Translations under genes and position numbers: made by a program
Shown: positions 17,992 through 25,504 of the stretch, piece after piece
How positions within the stretch are numbered: position 1 is the first letter of the stretch
How the letters are laid out: the number at the start of each line of letters is the position of its first letter
NCBI RefSeq assembly: GCF_000277125.1
Contig: NC_016946.1
Coordinates: 5,208,001 to 5,272,000 of the forward strand
Reading direction: 5' to 3'
DNA: 64,000 nt
From: Mycobacterium intracellulare ATCC 13950
GTDB taxonomy: Bacteria > Actinomycetota > Actinomycetes > Mycobacteriales > Mycobacteriaceae
The notes under the pieces: generated by a model
The model's input: the letters and a program-made list of their open reading frames with translations, nothing else
What the model was told of the DNA's origin: nothing
Database searches by the model: none

Positions 17992-19050
17992 TCAAGAATC
18001 CGAAGCCGCGCGGACCAGCTCGATGGCCCGGCCCAGCGTCTCGAGCTTGGCGTCCAGCGTGTCGCCCGCGGGATAAAGCCGCACGGTGTTCACGCCGGCG
18101 TCGCGCCACACCGCGAGGCGCGCGGCCACCATCTCCTCGGTCCCGATCAGCGTGGTCGCCAGCACCATCTCGTCGGTCACCAGCGTGGCCGCGCCGTCGC
18201 GGTCGCCGCGCTGCCAGCGCTCGCGTACCTCGGCGGCGACCTCGGACCAGCCCTGCCGGCCGTAGGCCCGGTTATAGAAGTTCGTGCTCGACGATCCCAT
18301 GCCGCCGAGGCTGAACGCGAGCTCCTTCTTGCGGCCCGCGACCATGCCCCGCAACTCGTCTTCGTCGGCGGCGAAGGCGACCTCGGCTCCCTGGCAGATG
18401 TCGATGTCGGCCCGGGCGCGGCCGGCGGCCGCCAGGCCGTCGTCAAGGTGGCGGAAATAGGCGTCCTCGGCGCCTTCCGGGACAAAGCTGGTGCCCAGCC
18501 ACCCGTCGGCGACCCGCCCGGTCAACCGCAGCATCGCCGGTGACAGCGTGGCCAAATAGATCGGGATCGGGTGCTGCGGCCGCGTCGACAACCGCATCGG
18601 CACCGCCTCGCCGCCGGGGCGGGGAAGCTCGAATTCCTTACCGGTGTAAGAGATCTTTCCGCCCGCGAACGCCTGCCGGATGATGTCGATGGTTTCGGAG
18701 GTGCGCGCCAGCGGCCGCTCGAACGAGACGCCGTGCAGACCCTCGATCACCTGCGGGCCCGAGGCGCCCAACCCGAGCAGGAACCGCCCGTTCGACAGAT
18801 TGGCGAGCGTGATCGCGGTCTGGGCGATCAGGACGGGCGAGCGGGTGCCGACCTGAATCACGCCGGATCCCAGGAGCATCCGCTCGGTGCGGGCGGCGAG
18901 GTAGCCCAGCGCCGACGGCGCGTCCGCGCCCCACGCCTCGGCCACCCAACACACATCGAGGCCCAGCTTTTCCGCCTCGACCGCGAGCGCCACCGCCTGC
19001 CCGGCGTCGTCCCCGGTACCGGAGAACTCCACCGTGGTGGCGGTCCGCAT
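17992..19050 (-). CDS. LLM-class F420-dependent oxidoreductase
   Basis: A 352-residue TIM-barrel flavin/F420 enzyme of the luciferase-like family. Signatures are VCWVAEAWGADAPSALGYLAARTERMLLGSGVIQVGTRSPVLIAQTA, LSNGRFLLGLGASGPQVIEGLHG and PIPIYLATLSPAMLRLTGRVADGWLGTSFVP. In mycobacteria such proteins normally use coenzyme F420. The ATG at 19050 overlaps the upstream stop as TGATG, so it is coupled to the SRPBCC gene; the longer open frame to 19260 lies inside that gene. The substrate is unknown, and a lipid or aromatic ligand handled with the SRPBCC partner is a reasonable guess. Confidence 0.9.
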   Translation of the reverse strand: MRTATTVEFSGTGDDAGQAVALAVEAEKLGLDVCWVAEAWGADAPSALGYLAARTERMLLGSGVIQVGTRSPVLIAQTAITLANLSNGRFLLGLGASGPQVIEGLHGVSFERPLARTSETIDIIRQAFAGGKISYTGKEFELPRPGGEAVPMRLSTRPQHPIPIYLATLSPAMLRLTGRVADGWLGTSFVPEGAEDAYFRHLDDGLAAAGRARADIDICQGAEVAFAADEDELRGMVAGRKKELAFSLGGMGSSSTNFYNRAYGRQGWSEVAAEVRERWQRGDRDGAATLVTDEMVLATTLIGTEEMVAARLAVWRDAGVNTVRLYPAGDTLDAKLETLGRAIELVRAASDS

Positions 19051-19574
19051 CACCGCACTCCGTGCTCGGCCAGCCGTTTGATCGAGGCCAGGGTCTTTCC
19101 GATCGCGGCCTCGAACTCCCGCATCCGCACGAACACGATCTTCTGTTCCTTGTCGGGCATCGAGTCGATCGCGGTCGACAACCCCGAACGTCCCGGCCCC
19201 ATCTGCATCCAGTAGTTCAGGGCCGTGCCGCCGTCGCGGGGCGCCAGCCGGAATCGCCAAATCGAGGCCGGGTTATCGGGACCGCCGACGGCCCAGGCGA
19301 ATTCGCGTGGCTCGTCGCACGCGACGATCTCAGACGTGGTGCTCCACTGCCCGAACGCCTCGTGCTCGTTGTATCCGACGAAGCGGGCGCCGACCCGCGG
19401 GCCGTCCGATCCCTCGGCCCACTCCACGGCCTGGAGCTCGTTGCTGACCGCGGGCATCAGCTCGATATCGCAGACCAGGTTCCAGACCCGCTGCGGGTCG
19501 GCGTCGATCCACGTCGAGGCCTCCACCGTCGGGGTGTCCGCGTAGCGCGCGCCGGTCCATTCCACGGACCTCAT
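19050..19574 (-). CDS. SRPBCC family (START/polyketide-cyclase-like) protein
   Basis: A 174-residue hydrophobic-ligand-binding protein. The Bet v 1-like pattern is visible: VEASTWIDADPQRVWNLVCDIELMPAVSNELQAVEW, then strands RVGARFVGYNE and TTSEIVACDEPREFAWAVGG, with a long C-terminal helix FVRMREFEAAIGKTLASIKRL. It may carry or cyclise a ligand and could deliver it to the LLM oxidoreductase encoded directly downstream with a 1-nt overlap. The ATG at 19574 is supported by family length; the open frame upstream runs into the desaturase gene in another frame. Confidence 0.87.
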   Translation of the reverse strand: MRSVEWTGARYADTPTVEASTWIDADPQRVWNLVCDIELMPAVSNELQAVEWAEGSDGPRVGARFVGYNEHEAFGQWSTTSEIVACDEPREFAWAVGGPDNPASIWRFRLAPRDGGTALNYWMQMGPGRSGLSTAIDSMPDKEQKIVFVRMREFEAAIGKTLASIKRLAEHGVR

Positions 19575-19618
19575 TGTCCCCCTCGTCCGGCGCAAGGCAA
19601 TGCGTCGACGGCACCGAG

Positions 19619-20725
19619 TTACGCGGCGACCGGCTCGCGGGCGGCGGGCGCGTCGGCGCCGGCTTTGGGCCGCCAGCTGTCCGGGAAGGTCAGCCTGACG
19701 ATCTTGCGGACGACGGTGCCGAACTGCCGCAGCAGCGGACCGCGGTTGTACGGGATGCCGTAGCGCTCGCAGATCTCCTGCACCTCGGGCGCGATCTCCG
19801 CGTAGCGGCGGGCCGGCATGTCCGGGAACAGGTGGTGCTCGATCTGGTGGGAGAGGTTGCCGGAGAGCAGATGAAAGAGCCGGCCGCCGGTGAGGTTCGC
19901 CGAGCCGAGCACCTGGCGGAAGTACCACATGCCGCGCGACTCGTCCCGGGTTTCCTCGACGGTGAATTCCTGTGTGCCGTCCGGGAAGTGGCCGCAGAAG
20001 ATGATCATGTACGACCACACGTTGCGCATCAGGTTGGCCGTGAGGTTGCCGGTGAATACGAACGGCGCGAACGGGCCGGCCAGCAGCGGGAAGGCGACGT
20101 AGTCCTTGAGCGTCTGTCGCCGGGTCTTGCGCCAGATGGCGCGCAGCACCTCGCGCTTGTCCTCCAGGCGGATCTCGCCGGAGCGGATCCGCTCGGTTTC
20201 CAGTTCGTGCAGCGCGACACCGTACTGGAACAACACCATCAGCAGGAAGGCATACAGCGGGTTGCCCAGGAAGTACGGCTGCCAGCGCTGGTCCTCGCTC
20301 ATCCGCAGGATCCCGTAGCCGATGTCGCGGTCCATTCCCACGATGTTGGTGTGGGTGTGGTGCATGTAGTTGTGCGAGTGCCGCCATTGATCGGCCGGGC
20401 ACGCGGTGTCCCATTCGAAGGTGCGGCCGGAGATCGCCGGGTCACGCATCCAGTCGTACTGGCCGTGCATGATGTTGTGGCCGATCTCCATGTTGTCCAG
20501 GATTTTGGCGATGCCGAGCATGCCGGTGCCCAGCAGCCACGCGGGCGGCAGGAACAGCAGCACGCGCCCGCCGACCTCCAGCGCACGCTGGGTCTTGATG
20601 ACGCGGCGAATGTAGTCGGCGTCCTTTTCGCCGAGGTCCGCCATCACGCGCTCTTTGATGGCGTCGAGTTCGCGGCCGAAATCCTCGGCCTGCTCGGGTG
20701 TCAGGGTGATCTTGCTGGGTGTCAT
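19619..20725 (-). CDS. Membrane fatty acid desaturase (DesA3-like)
   Basis: A di-iron acyl desaturase in the membrane that would introduce a double bond, for example stearoyl to oleoyl. The three His boxes are present: HNIMH (residues 83-87), HSHNYMHH (116-123) and SHQIEHH near residue 300. Hydrophobic stretches include VLLFLPPAWLLGTGMLGI and NPLYAFLLMVLF. At 368 residues it is shorter than M. tuberculosis DesA3 (Rv3229c, about 427), mainly at the N-terminus. AGGA lies 7 nt before ATG 20725. It is 24 bp downstream of a ferredoxin-type reductase, matching the DesA3-Rv3230c electron-transfer pairing. Confidence 0.92.
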   Translation of the reverse strand: MTPSKITLTPEQAEDFGRELDAIKERVMADLGEKDADYIRRVIKTQRALEVGGRVLLFLPPAWLLGTGMLGIAKILDNMEIGHNIMHGQYDWMRDPAISGRTFEWDTACPADQWRHSHNYMHHTHTNIVGMDRDIGYGILRMSEDQRWQPYFLGNPLYAFLLMVLFQYGVALHELETERIRSGEIRLEDKREVLRAIWRKTRRQTLKDYVAFPLLAGPFAPFVFTGNLTANLMRNVWSYMIIFCGHFPDGTQEFTVEETRDESRGMWYFRQVLGSANLTGGRLFHLLSGNLSHQIEHHLFPDMPARRYAEIAPEVQEICERYGIPYNRGPLLRQFGTVVRKIVRLTFPDSWRPKAGADAPAAREPVAA

Positions 20726-20749
20726 GGCTTTTCCTCTCAAGTCCGTTGT

Positions 20750-21844
20750 CTACAGCGAGACGTCCACGTCACCGACCGGAACGGACACGCAGATCTGCAC
20801 GTCCTCATCGGGTGCGGTCGAGACCGCGCCGGTGACCAGGTTGCGCACGGTGCCGGCGGTTTTGCGCCGCGTGCAGGTGTGACAGATGCCCATCCGGCAT
20901 CCGTTTTCCGGGGACAGGCCGGCGGATTCCGCCTGTTCCAGCAGCGGGCGTCCGTCGTCGACGATGTCAACGCCGCTGTCGGAGAACGTGACTCGCCCTC
21001 CTGGCGGGTTAGCCGGTGTTTCGAAGGCCGGCGGGACGAAGCTTTCGGTGTACACGGTGTCGCAGTGCTCCCGCACGGCCTCGACCAAAGCCGGTGGGCC
21101 GCAGACGAATACCGCGTCGGGTGAGGGCATCGCGGCGGCCAGGTGTTCCGGGCCGAAGCGTCCGGCCAGGTCGCCGCCGTCGGCGCGGGTGTAACCGCGC
21201 AGCACCCGCACCGACTCCAGCGCGGCCAGCTCGTCGCGGTAGCACGCCTCGGCGGGCGTGCGGGCGTAGTGGACGAAGGCGATCTCGCCGCGATGCCCCT
21301 GGGCTACCAGGGTGCGCAGCATCGCCATCACCGGGGTGATCCCGCTTCCCCCGGAGACGAACAGGATCCGCCGGGGACGCGGCGCGGGCAGCGTGAAGTC
21401 GCCGCCGGCGCCGGCCAAACCGACCACCATGCCGGGACGGGCGTGTTCGTACAGATGGTTCGAGACCAGCCCTCCCTCATGGCGGCCGATGGTCAGCTCG
21501 AGGGTGGCCGCCTCTTCGGCGTTGGCCGGGGAATAGCAGCGGGTGTGCCGGCGCCCGTCGATCTCGACGGTCAGGTTGACGTACTGGCCGGCCCGGACGG
21601 TGTGGGTGGCCAGGAAGGTGTCGTTGGGTGTCAGGGTGAGCGTGACACTGCGGGGTGTGGTCCGGCGCACGTCGGTCACTTTGGCGCGGGCGTCGCCCAG
21701 CGTCCATGTCGGTGCGACGAGCTCGGTGTAGCGGTCGACGCCGTGCGGACCGGTCAGCAGGTCTAGAAGCTCCGAACCCAACACGCGCTGGCGGAACGTC
21801 CGCGCGAGGACCCGGCCAGAAGCTTGAGCGTTTTGAGTGAACAT
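20750..21844 (-). CDS. FAD/[2Fe-2S] oxidoreductase, desaturase electron donor (Rv3230c-like)
   Basis: A 364-residue flavoprotein that passes electrons from NAD(P)H to the desaturase encoded next. The FAD motif RCYSPAN, the pyridine-nucleotide motif ILFVSGGSGITPVMAML, and VFVCGPPALVE are followed by a C-terminal plant-type [2Fe-2S] domain with Cys in GCRMGICHTC and the last one in QIC. The ATG at 21844 lies within a near-perfect GTGxACATATGTxCAC palindrome. The start 12 codons earlier (21880) would extend into the divergent promoter and was not chosen. In the M. tuberculosis genome the comparable pair is at a distant locus. Confidence 0.92.
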   Translation of the reverse strand: MFTQNAQASGRVLARTFRQRVLGSELLDLLTGPHGVDRYTELVAPTWTLGDARAKVTDVRRTTPRSVTLTLTPNDTFLATHTVRAGQYVNLTVEIDGRRHTRCYSPANAEEAATLELTIGRHEGGLVSNHLYEHARPGMVVGLAGAGGDFTLPAPRPRRILFVSGGSGITPVMAMLRTLVAQGHRGEIAFVHYARTPAEACYRDELAALESVRVLRGYTRADGGDLAGRFGPEHLAAAMPSPDAVFVCGPPALVEAVREHCDTVYTESFVPPAFETPANPPGGRVTFSDSGVDIVDDGRPLLEQAESAGLSPENGCRMGICHTCTRRKTAGTVRNLVTGAVSTAPDEDVQICVSVPVGDVDVSL

Positions 21845-21852
21845 ATGTACAC
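21837..21852. promoter_or_regulatory. Near-perfect palindrome over the reductase start codon
   Basis: GTGAACATATGTACAC reads the same on both strands except for one symmetric pair (A opposite A). It contains CATATG with the reductase ATG at 21844-21842 on the minus strand. It shares the GTGAAC half-site with the perfect palindrome at 21906-21920, so both may bind the divergent TetR protein. Confidence 0.55.
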
Positions 21853-21901
21853 CGTGCGGCCGCAACGGCCAGGTAGTCAAGGGTTTACTGGCCCGATGTG
21901 G

Positions 21902-21920
21902 TAGGGTTCACACAGTGAAC
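21902..21920 (+). promoter_or_regulatory. TAGGGT -10 element and perfect GTTCAC-ACA-GTGAAC operator at tetR start
   Basis: TAGGGT (21902-21907) fits a mycobacterial -10 hexamer and would place the transcription start at about 21914-21915, on the GTG start codon, so the mRNA is probably leaderless. A perfect palindrome GTTCAC-N3-GTGAAC (21906-21920) overlaps both the -10 element and the start codon, ideal for autorepression. Confidence 0.65.
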
Positions 21921-22589
21921 AGCCGTACTCCTAGCTCACGGGCGCGCGGCTCCGGACGCGAACGCTCGCGGGAAAGCCAGTCGCGCGAGGAGCGCAAGGA
22001 GGCGACGCGGCGCGCCATCATCGCCGCGGCGCTCAAGCTCTTGCAGGACCGCAGCTTTTCCAGCCTGAGCCTGCGGGAGGTGACCCGCGAGGTCGGGATC
22101 GTGCCGGCGGCGTTTTACCGCCACTTCGAATCGATGGAGGCGCTCGGCCTGGTCCTGATCGACGAGTCGTTTCGCAGCCTGCGTGACACCTTGCGCGACG
22201 CCCGCGCCGGCAAGCTCGACCCGAACCGGGTCATCGAGTCGTCCGTCGAGATCCTGGTCGCCAGCGTGGCCGACCGGCGCGAGCACTGGAGGCTGATCGG
22301 TCGCGAGCGCAACAGCGGCCTGTCCGTGCTGCGCTACGCCATTCGCACCGAGATCCGGCTGATCACCTCCGAGCTGGCCACCGACCTGGCGCGTTTCCCC
22401 GGTTTGAACAAGTGGACCACCGAGGATCTCAACGTGCTGGCGACCCTGTTCGTCAACGCCATGATCGTCATCGCGGAGGCCATCGAGGATTCGCAGAGCG
22501 CCGAGGCGACCGAGGACATCCGCCGGCTCGCGGTCAAGCAGTTGCGGATGATCGCGACCGGCATCGCCGGGTGGCAGAGCACTCCCTGA
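21915..22589 (+). CDS. TetR family regulator, likely controller of the desaturase system
   Basis: A 224-residue TetR protein. After a basic Ser/Arg-rich N-terminus comes EATRRAIIAAALKLLQDRSFSSLSLREVTREVGIVPAAFYRHFESMEALGLVL, a clear helix-turn-helix. The arrangement, a TetR divergent from an aerobic desaturase and its reductase, mirrors Pseudomonas DesT, which senses the acyl-CoA saturation state; that parallel is inference. The start is GTG 21915, which coincides with the predicted transcription start. Its operator candidates at 21837-21852 and 21906-21920 share the GTGAAC half-site. Confidence 0.85.
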   Translation: MNSRTPSSRARGSGRERSRESQSREERKEATRRAIIAAALKLLQDRSFSSLSLREVTREVGIVPAAFYRHFESMEALGLVLIDESFRSLRDTLRDARAGKLDPNRVIESSVEILVASVADRREHWRLIGRERNSGLSVLRYAIRTEIRLITSELATDLARFPGLNKWTTEDLNVLATLFVNAMIVIAEAIEDSQSAEATEDIRRLAVKQLRMIATGIAGWQSTP

Positions 22590-22623
22590 TCACATCGGCT
22601 GCAGTAAACAGGCGAGCACTGAC

Positions 22624-22977
22624 TTACTCGTCGACCACGTCGTAGAGCGAATCGCCGTCTTCGGGGGTGCCGTCGATCTGGCCGCGATGCGCGCGCCGCG
22701 GCCCGTCGTCCACGGGCTCGATGTCATCGGGCACATCGGGCTCCTCGGCGGCCAGTCGCTCGTCGAGGGATTCGCCCTCTCGTTCCTCTCTCGCCGTCAC
22801 ACCGAAGCGATTGGCCTCGCTCCAGCCCTCGGGGGGATCGACGACGATGTCACCGTCGTCGTTGCGCAGTTCGTCGGAGTCGGTTCCTTCGCTCGCGTTC
22901 AGGGTGTCGCCCGGTCCGCCCTCCTCGGGAAAGTCGGCGGGATCGACCAGATCGTCGGCTTGGGGGTTCTCGCTCAT
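22624..22977 (-). CDS. Acidic conserved hypothetical protein (DUF5709-like)
   Basis: A 117-residue, strongly acidic protein (Asp/Glu about one third), with no membrane segment. Conserved-looking pieces are DLVDPADFPEEGGPGDTLNASEGTDSDELRNDDGD, EREGESLDERLAAEEPDV and the closing DGDSLYDVVDE. This composition and the SLDERLAAEEPDV core fit the actinobacterial family I recall as DUF5709, whose function is unknown. Disorder is likely over most of its length. It lies 30 bp upstream of the GNAT gene on the same strand but is convergent with the TetR gene. Confidence 0.75.
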   Translation of the reverse strand: MSENPQADDLVDPADFPEEGGPGDTLNASEGTDSDELRNDDGDIVVDPPEGWSEANRFGVTAREEREGESLDERLAAEEPDVPDDIEPVDDGPRRAHRGQIDGTPEDGDSLYDVVDE

Positions 22978-23007
22978 GCCAAAACGGTTGCCCGCCGGAT
23001 TGGGTGA

Positions 23008-23619
23008 CTAAACGGCCCGCGGCGCCCGCCACATCGCCCACATCTTCGGGCCGCCGTCCGGCAGCACGATCTCGCGGGTGACGGTGAACCCGAAACGCTC
23101 GTAGTACGGGACGTTTTCGAATTTGGTCGATTCGAGGTAGGCCGGACAGTATTCGGCGTCGCAGCGGTCCAGCCGCGACCTCATCAGGGCTTGACCGAAT
23201 CCCTGGCCACGGACCGCCGGGTCGCTGCCGATGACCGCCAGATACCAGTGCGGTTCCTCGGGGTGCACGCTCTTCATCAATTCCTGGACCGCACGGCCGC
23301 GCATCGAGCGCAGACCGAACACCCGCAGGAACGTGGGCGTCATCGCCAGCTGCGCACCGGGCGTCTCCTGCCACTGGCCGGGCGGATCCCACAGCGCCGC
23401 AGCGCCGATGCCCGAATCCTCGGTGGCCACCTCCACGCCGCCGCGGCCGAGATGATGGTGGCGGGTCATCGTCGCGAACAGCCGGGCCAGGCCCGCGGTG
23501 CGCTTGTTCTGGTCGGGCATCAGCCAGACCATCACCGGATCGTCGTAGAACGCGCGGGCCAGCGTGCGCGACAGCTCGCGGACGTCGGCCTTGAGCGCCG
23601 GGCGGACGTGCGGGGTCAT
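23008..23619 (-). CDS. GNAT family acetyltransferase (Rv0133 counterpart)
   Basis: An acetyl-CoA-dependent N-acetyltransferase of 203 residues; substrate unknown. The acetyl-CoA-binding segment is WYLAVIGSDPAVRGQGFGQALM with the R/Q-x-x-G-x-G/A loop, and NVPYYERFGFTVTREIVL is the usual C-terminal motif. The ATG at 23619 matches the length of the M. tuberculosis counterpart; a GTG at 23628 is an alternative. It is divergent from fgd2 with 41 bp between the starts, the same order as in M. tuberculosis. Confidence 0.9.
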   Translation of the reverse strand: MTPHVRPALKADVRELSRTLARAFYDDPVMVWLMPDQNKRTAGLARLFATMTRHHHLGRGGVEVATEDSGIGAAALWDPPGQWQETPGAQLAMTPTFLRVFGLRSMRGRAVQELMKSVHPEEPHWYLAVIGSDPAVRGQGFGQALMRSRLDRCDAEYCPAYLESTKFENVPYYERFGFTVTREIVLPDGGPKMWAMWRAPRAV

Positions 23620-23660
23620 CCACGTCACGCTAGTGGGTGTTGAGGTGATGCGGCGCGGGT

Positions 23661-24770
23661 ATGCCGACCCGGGTGACCGGCATGTCGCGGCGAGCGTTCG
23701 GGCGGGTGGCCGCCGGCGCGGGCATGCTCGGGTCCGTCGGGCTGTCGGACGGCTGCACGACGCGGGGCACCGACCACGCCACGTCCGCCGGTCCGCCACC
23801 GCCGTCGGGCAAGGGCGTGGGGTTCGTGCTGTCCCACGAGCAGTTCCGCACCGACCGGCTGGTGGCGCAGGCGCAGGCGGCCGAAGAGGCCGGCTTCCAC
23901 CACGTGTGGGCCAGCGACCACATTCAGCCCTGGCAGGACAACCAGGGCCATTCGATGTTCCCGTGGCTCACGCTGGCGCTGGTCGGCAGCGCCACCAGCC
24001 GGATCTCGTTCGGCACCGGGGTGACCTGCCCGACCTACCGCTACCACCCCGCCACGGTCGCCCAGGCCTTCGCCTCGCTGGCAATCCTCAACCCGGGCAG
24101 GGTGTTCCTGGGCGTCGGCACCGGTGAACGGCTCAACGAACAGGCCACCACCAACGCCTATGGCGACTACGCCGAGCGCCATGACCGGCTGGTCGAGGCG
24201 ATCGACCTGATCCGCCGGTTGTGGAGCGGATCGCGAATCTCCTTCTCGGGGAGATACTTTCAGACGAACTCGTTGAAGCTTTACGACGTGCCTTCCACCC
24301 CGCCGCCGATCTTCGTGGCGGCCGGCGGCCCGAAGAGCGCGAAACTGGCCGGGCAGCACGGGGACGGCTGGATCACCCAGGCCCACGATGTGATGGACCC
24401 AAAACTGTTGGCGGCCTTCGGTTCCGGAGCGCAGGCCGCCGGGCGGGATGCCGCCACGTTGGGTAAACGCGCCGAACTGTTCGCGGTCGTCGGCGGCAAT
24501 GCCGAGGCGGCCCGCGCCGCTACGCTGTGGCGTTTCACGGCCGGCGCCGTCGACCAGCCCAATCCCGTCGAGATCCAGCGCGCCGCCGAGTCCAACCCCG
24601 TCGACAAGGTGTTGGCCGGCTGGACCGTCGGCACCGACGCGGCCCCGCACATCAGCGTCGTGCAGCGGGTGCTCGACGCCGGGGCCGTCCCCTTCCTGCA
24701 CTTTCCCCAAGACGACCCCATCACCGCCATCGACTTCTACCGCACCGATGTCCTGCCGAAGTTGCGCTGA
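23661..24770 (+). CDS. fgd2: F420-dependent hydroxymycolic acid dehydrogenase-type enzyme (Fgd2/fHMAD)
   Basis: A luciferase-like F420 enzyme. In M. tuberculosis, Rv0132c is exported by Tat and oxidises hydroxymycolates to ketomycolates in the envelope. The 369-residue protein begins with a Tat-type signal, SRRAFGRVAAGAGMLGSVGL, followed by GC. The barrel shows GVGFVLSHEQF, GFHHVWASDHIQPW, ISFGTGVTCPTYRYHPATVAQAF and ILNPGRVFLGVGTGERLNE, typical of Fgd-like proteins. GAGGTG lies about 11 nt before ATG 23661; ATG 23682 is an alternative that still keeps the twin Arg. Whether this species makes ketomycolates cannot be seen here. Confidence 0.9.
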   Translation: MPTRVTGMSRRAFGRVAAGAGMLGSVGLSDGCTTRGTDHATSAGPPPPSGKGVGFVLSHEQFRTDRLVAQAQAAEEAGFHHVWASDHIQPWQDNQGHSMFPWLTLALVGSATSRISFGTGVTCPTYRYHPATVAQAFASLAILNPGRVFLGVGTGERLNEQATTNAYGDYAERHDRLVEAIDLIRRLWSGSRISFSGRYFQTNSLKLYDVPSTPPPIFVAAGGPKSAKLAGQHGDGWITQAHDVMDPKLLAAFGSGAQAAGRDAATLGKRAELFAVVGGNAEAARAATLWRFTAGAVDQPNPVEIQRAAESNPVDKVLAGWTVGTDAAPHISVVQRVLDAGAVPFLHFPQDDPITAIDFYRTDVLPKLR

Positions 24771-24868
24771 GCGAACTTGGGGCACCCGTCGTTTCGAAGC
24801 TGTTTCGAAGCCCCGGGCCCGGGTATCCGCACCCAACTTCGAGGGACAGCCCAATTGGAAGGCAAAGC

Positions 24869-25447
24869 ATGGACGCAATCACTTTTCTCCGTCAGGACCA
24901 CAAGAGCGTGCTCGGTCTGTTGGAGACGCTCGACGGCGCGCCGTCGGGCCCCGGCGCGCAGGCGAGCGGCCTGGAAACCATGGTCAACAACCTCATCATC
25001 GCCGAATCGCAGCACGAAGCGATTGAGGAGCAATTCTTTTGGCCGGCGGTGCGCGACGCAATGGGCGATGGACTCGTCGACAAGGCGATCGAGCAGGAGC
25101 AGGCCGGCAAGAAGCTGCTGCAGCGGCTCGAGGACGGTAAGCCGGGCGAGCCGGACTACCACGAGGCGCTGCAGGAATTCGTCGCGGCGGGGCGCGACCA
25201 CATCGCCTACGAACAGAATGAGGTGTGGCCCCAAGTCGAAACGGTGCTCAGCCGTGAGGAGTTGGAAAAGATCGGCGAAAAGCTGGAAGCGGCAAAGAAG
25301 ATCGCTCCGACGCGACCGCACCCGGACACGCCGCCGAACCCGGCCGTGCTCAAGACGATGGGGATGGGCGCGGCGATCGTCGACCACGTCCGGGACGCGG
25401 TGACCGGACGCGGCAAGGACAATCCGCCGGATCCGCAGATGCACTGA
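24869..25447 (+). CDS. Hemerythrin HHE domain protein
   Basis: A di-iron four-helix protein of 192 residues that may bind O2 or sense peroxide or nitric oxide. Likely ligands are His11 (QDHKSVL), His49 and Glu53 (ESQHEAIEE), His98, His111 and Glu115 (DHIAYEQNEVWP), spread as in HHE proteins. The C-terminal third is Pro-rich and ends DNPPDPQMH. GGAAGG lies 6 nt before the ATG. It is absent from this position in M. tuberculosis and is convergent with the manganese catalase gene, with a shared hairpin between them. Confidence 0.92.
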   Translation: MDAITFLRQDHKSVLGLLETLDGAPSGPGAQASGLETMVNNLIIAESQHEAIEEQFFWPAVRDAMGDGLVDKAIEQEQAGKKLLQRLEDGKPGEPDYHEALQEFVAAGRDHIAYEQNEVWPQVETVLSREELEKIGEKLEAAKKIAPTRPHPDTPPNPAVLKTMGMGAAIVDHVRDAVTGRGKDNPPDPQMH

Positions 25448-25459
25448 CCCGGCAACGAC

Positions 25460-25494
25460 GATGGCCGGGCGTCTTGATCGGACGCCCGGCCATC
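25460..25494. terminator. Bidirectional 14-bp hairpin between hemerythrin and Mn-catalase genes
   Basis: GATGGCCGGGCGTC (25460-25473), a 7-nt loop, and the exact complement (25481-25494) form a perfect stem. It lies 12 bp after the hemerythrin stop and 10 bp after the catalase stop on the other strand, so it can serve both convergent genes. No long T-run follows on either side. Confidence 0.8.
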
Positions 25495-25504
25495 TCGTCT
25501 CCAA

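Noticed and set aside
16385..18109. A 574-codon minus-strand open frame
   Set aside because: Antisense to the TetR and DUF1214 genes; no recognised domain and a low-complexity Arg/Gly/Val composition.
19574..21124. A 516-codon plus-strand open frame
   Set aside because: Antisense to the desaturase and reductase genes; composition is typical of a shadow frame.
24527..24868. N-terminal extension of the hemerythrin gene
   Set aside because: The open frame continues upstream inside fgd2 in another frame; GGAAGG before ATG 24869 and family length fix the start.
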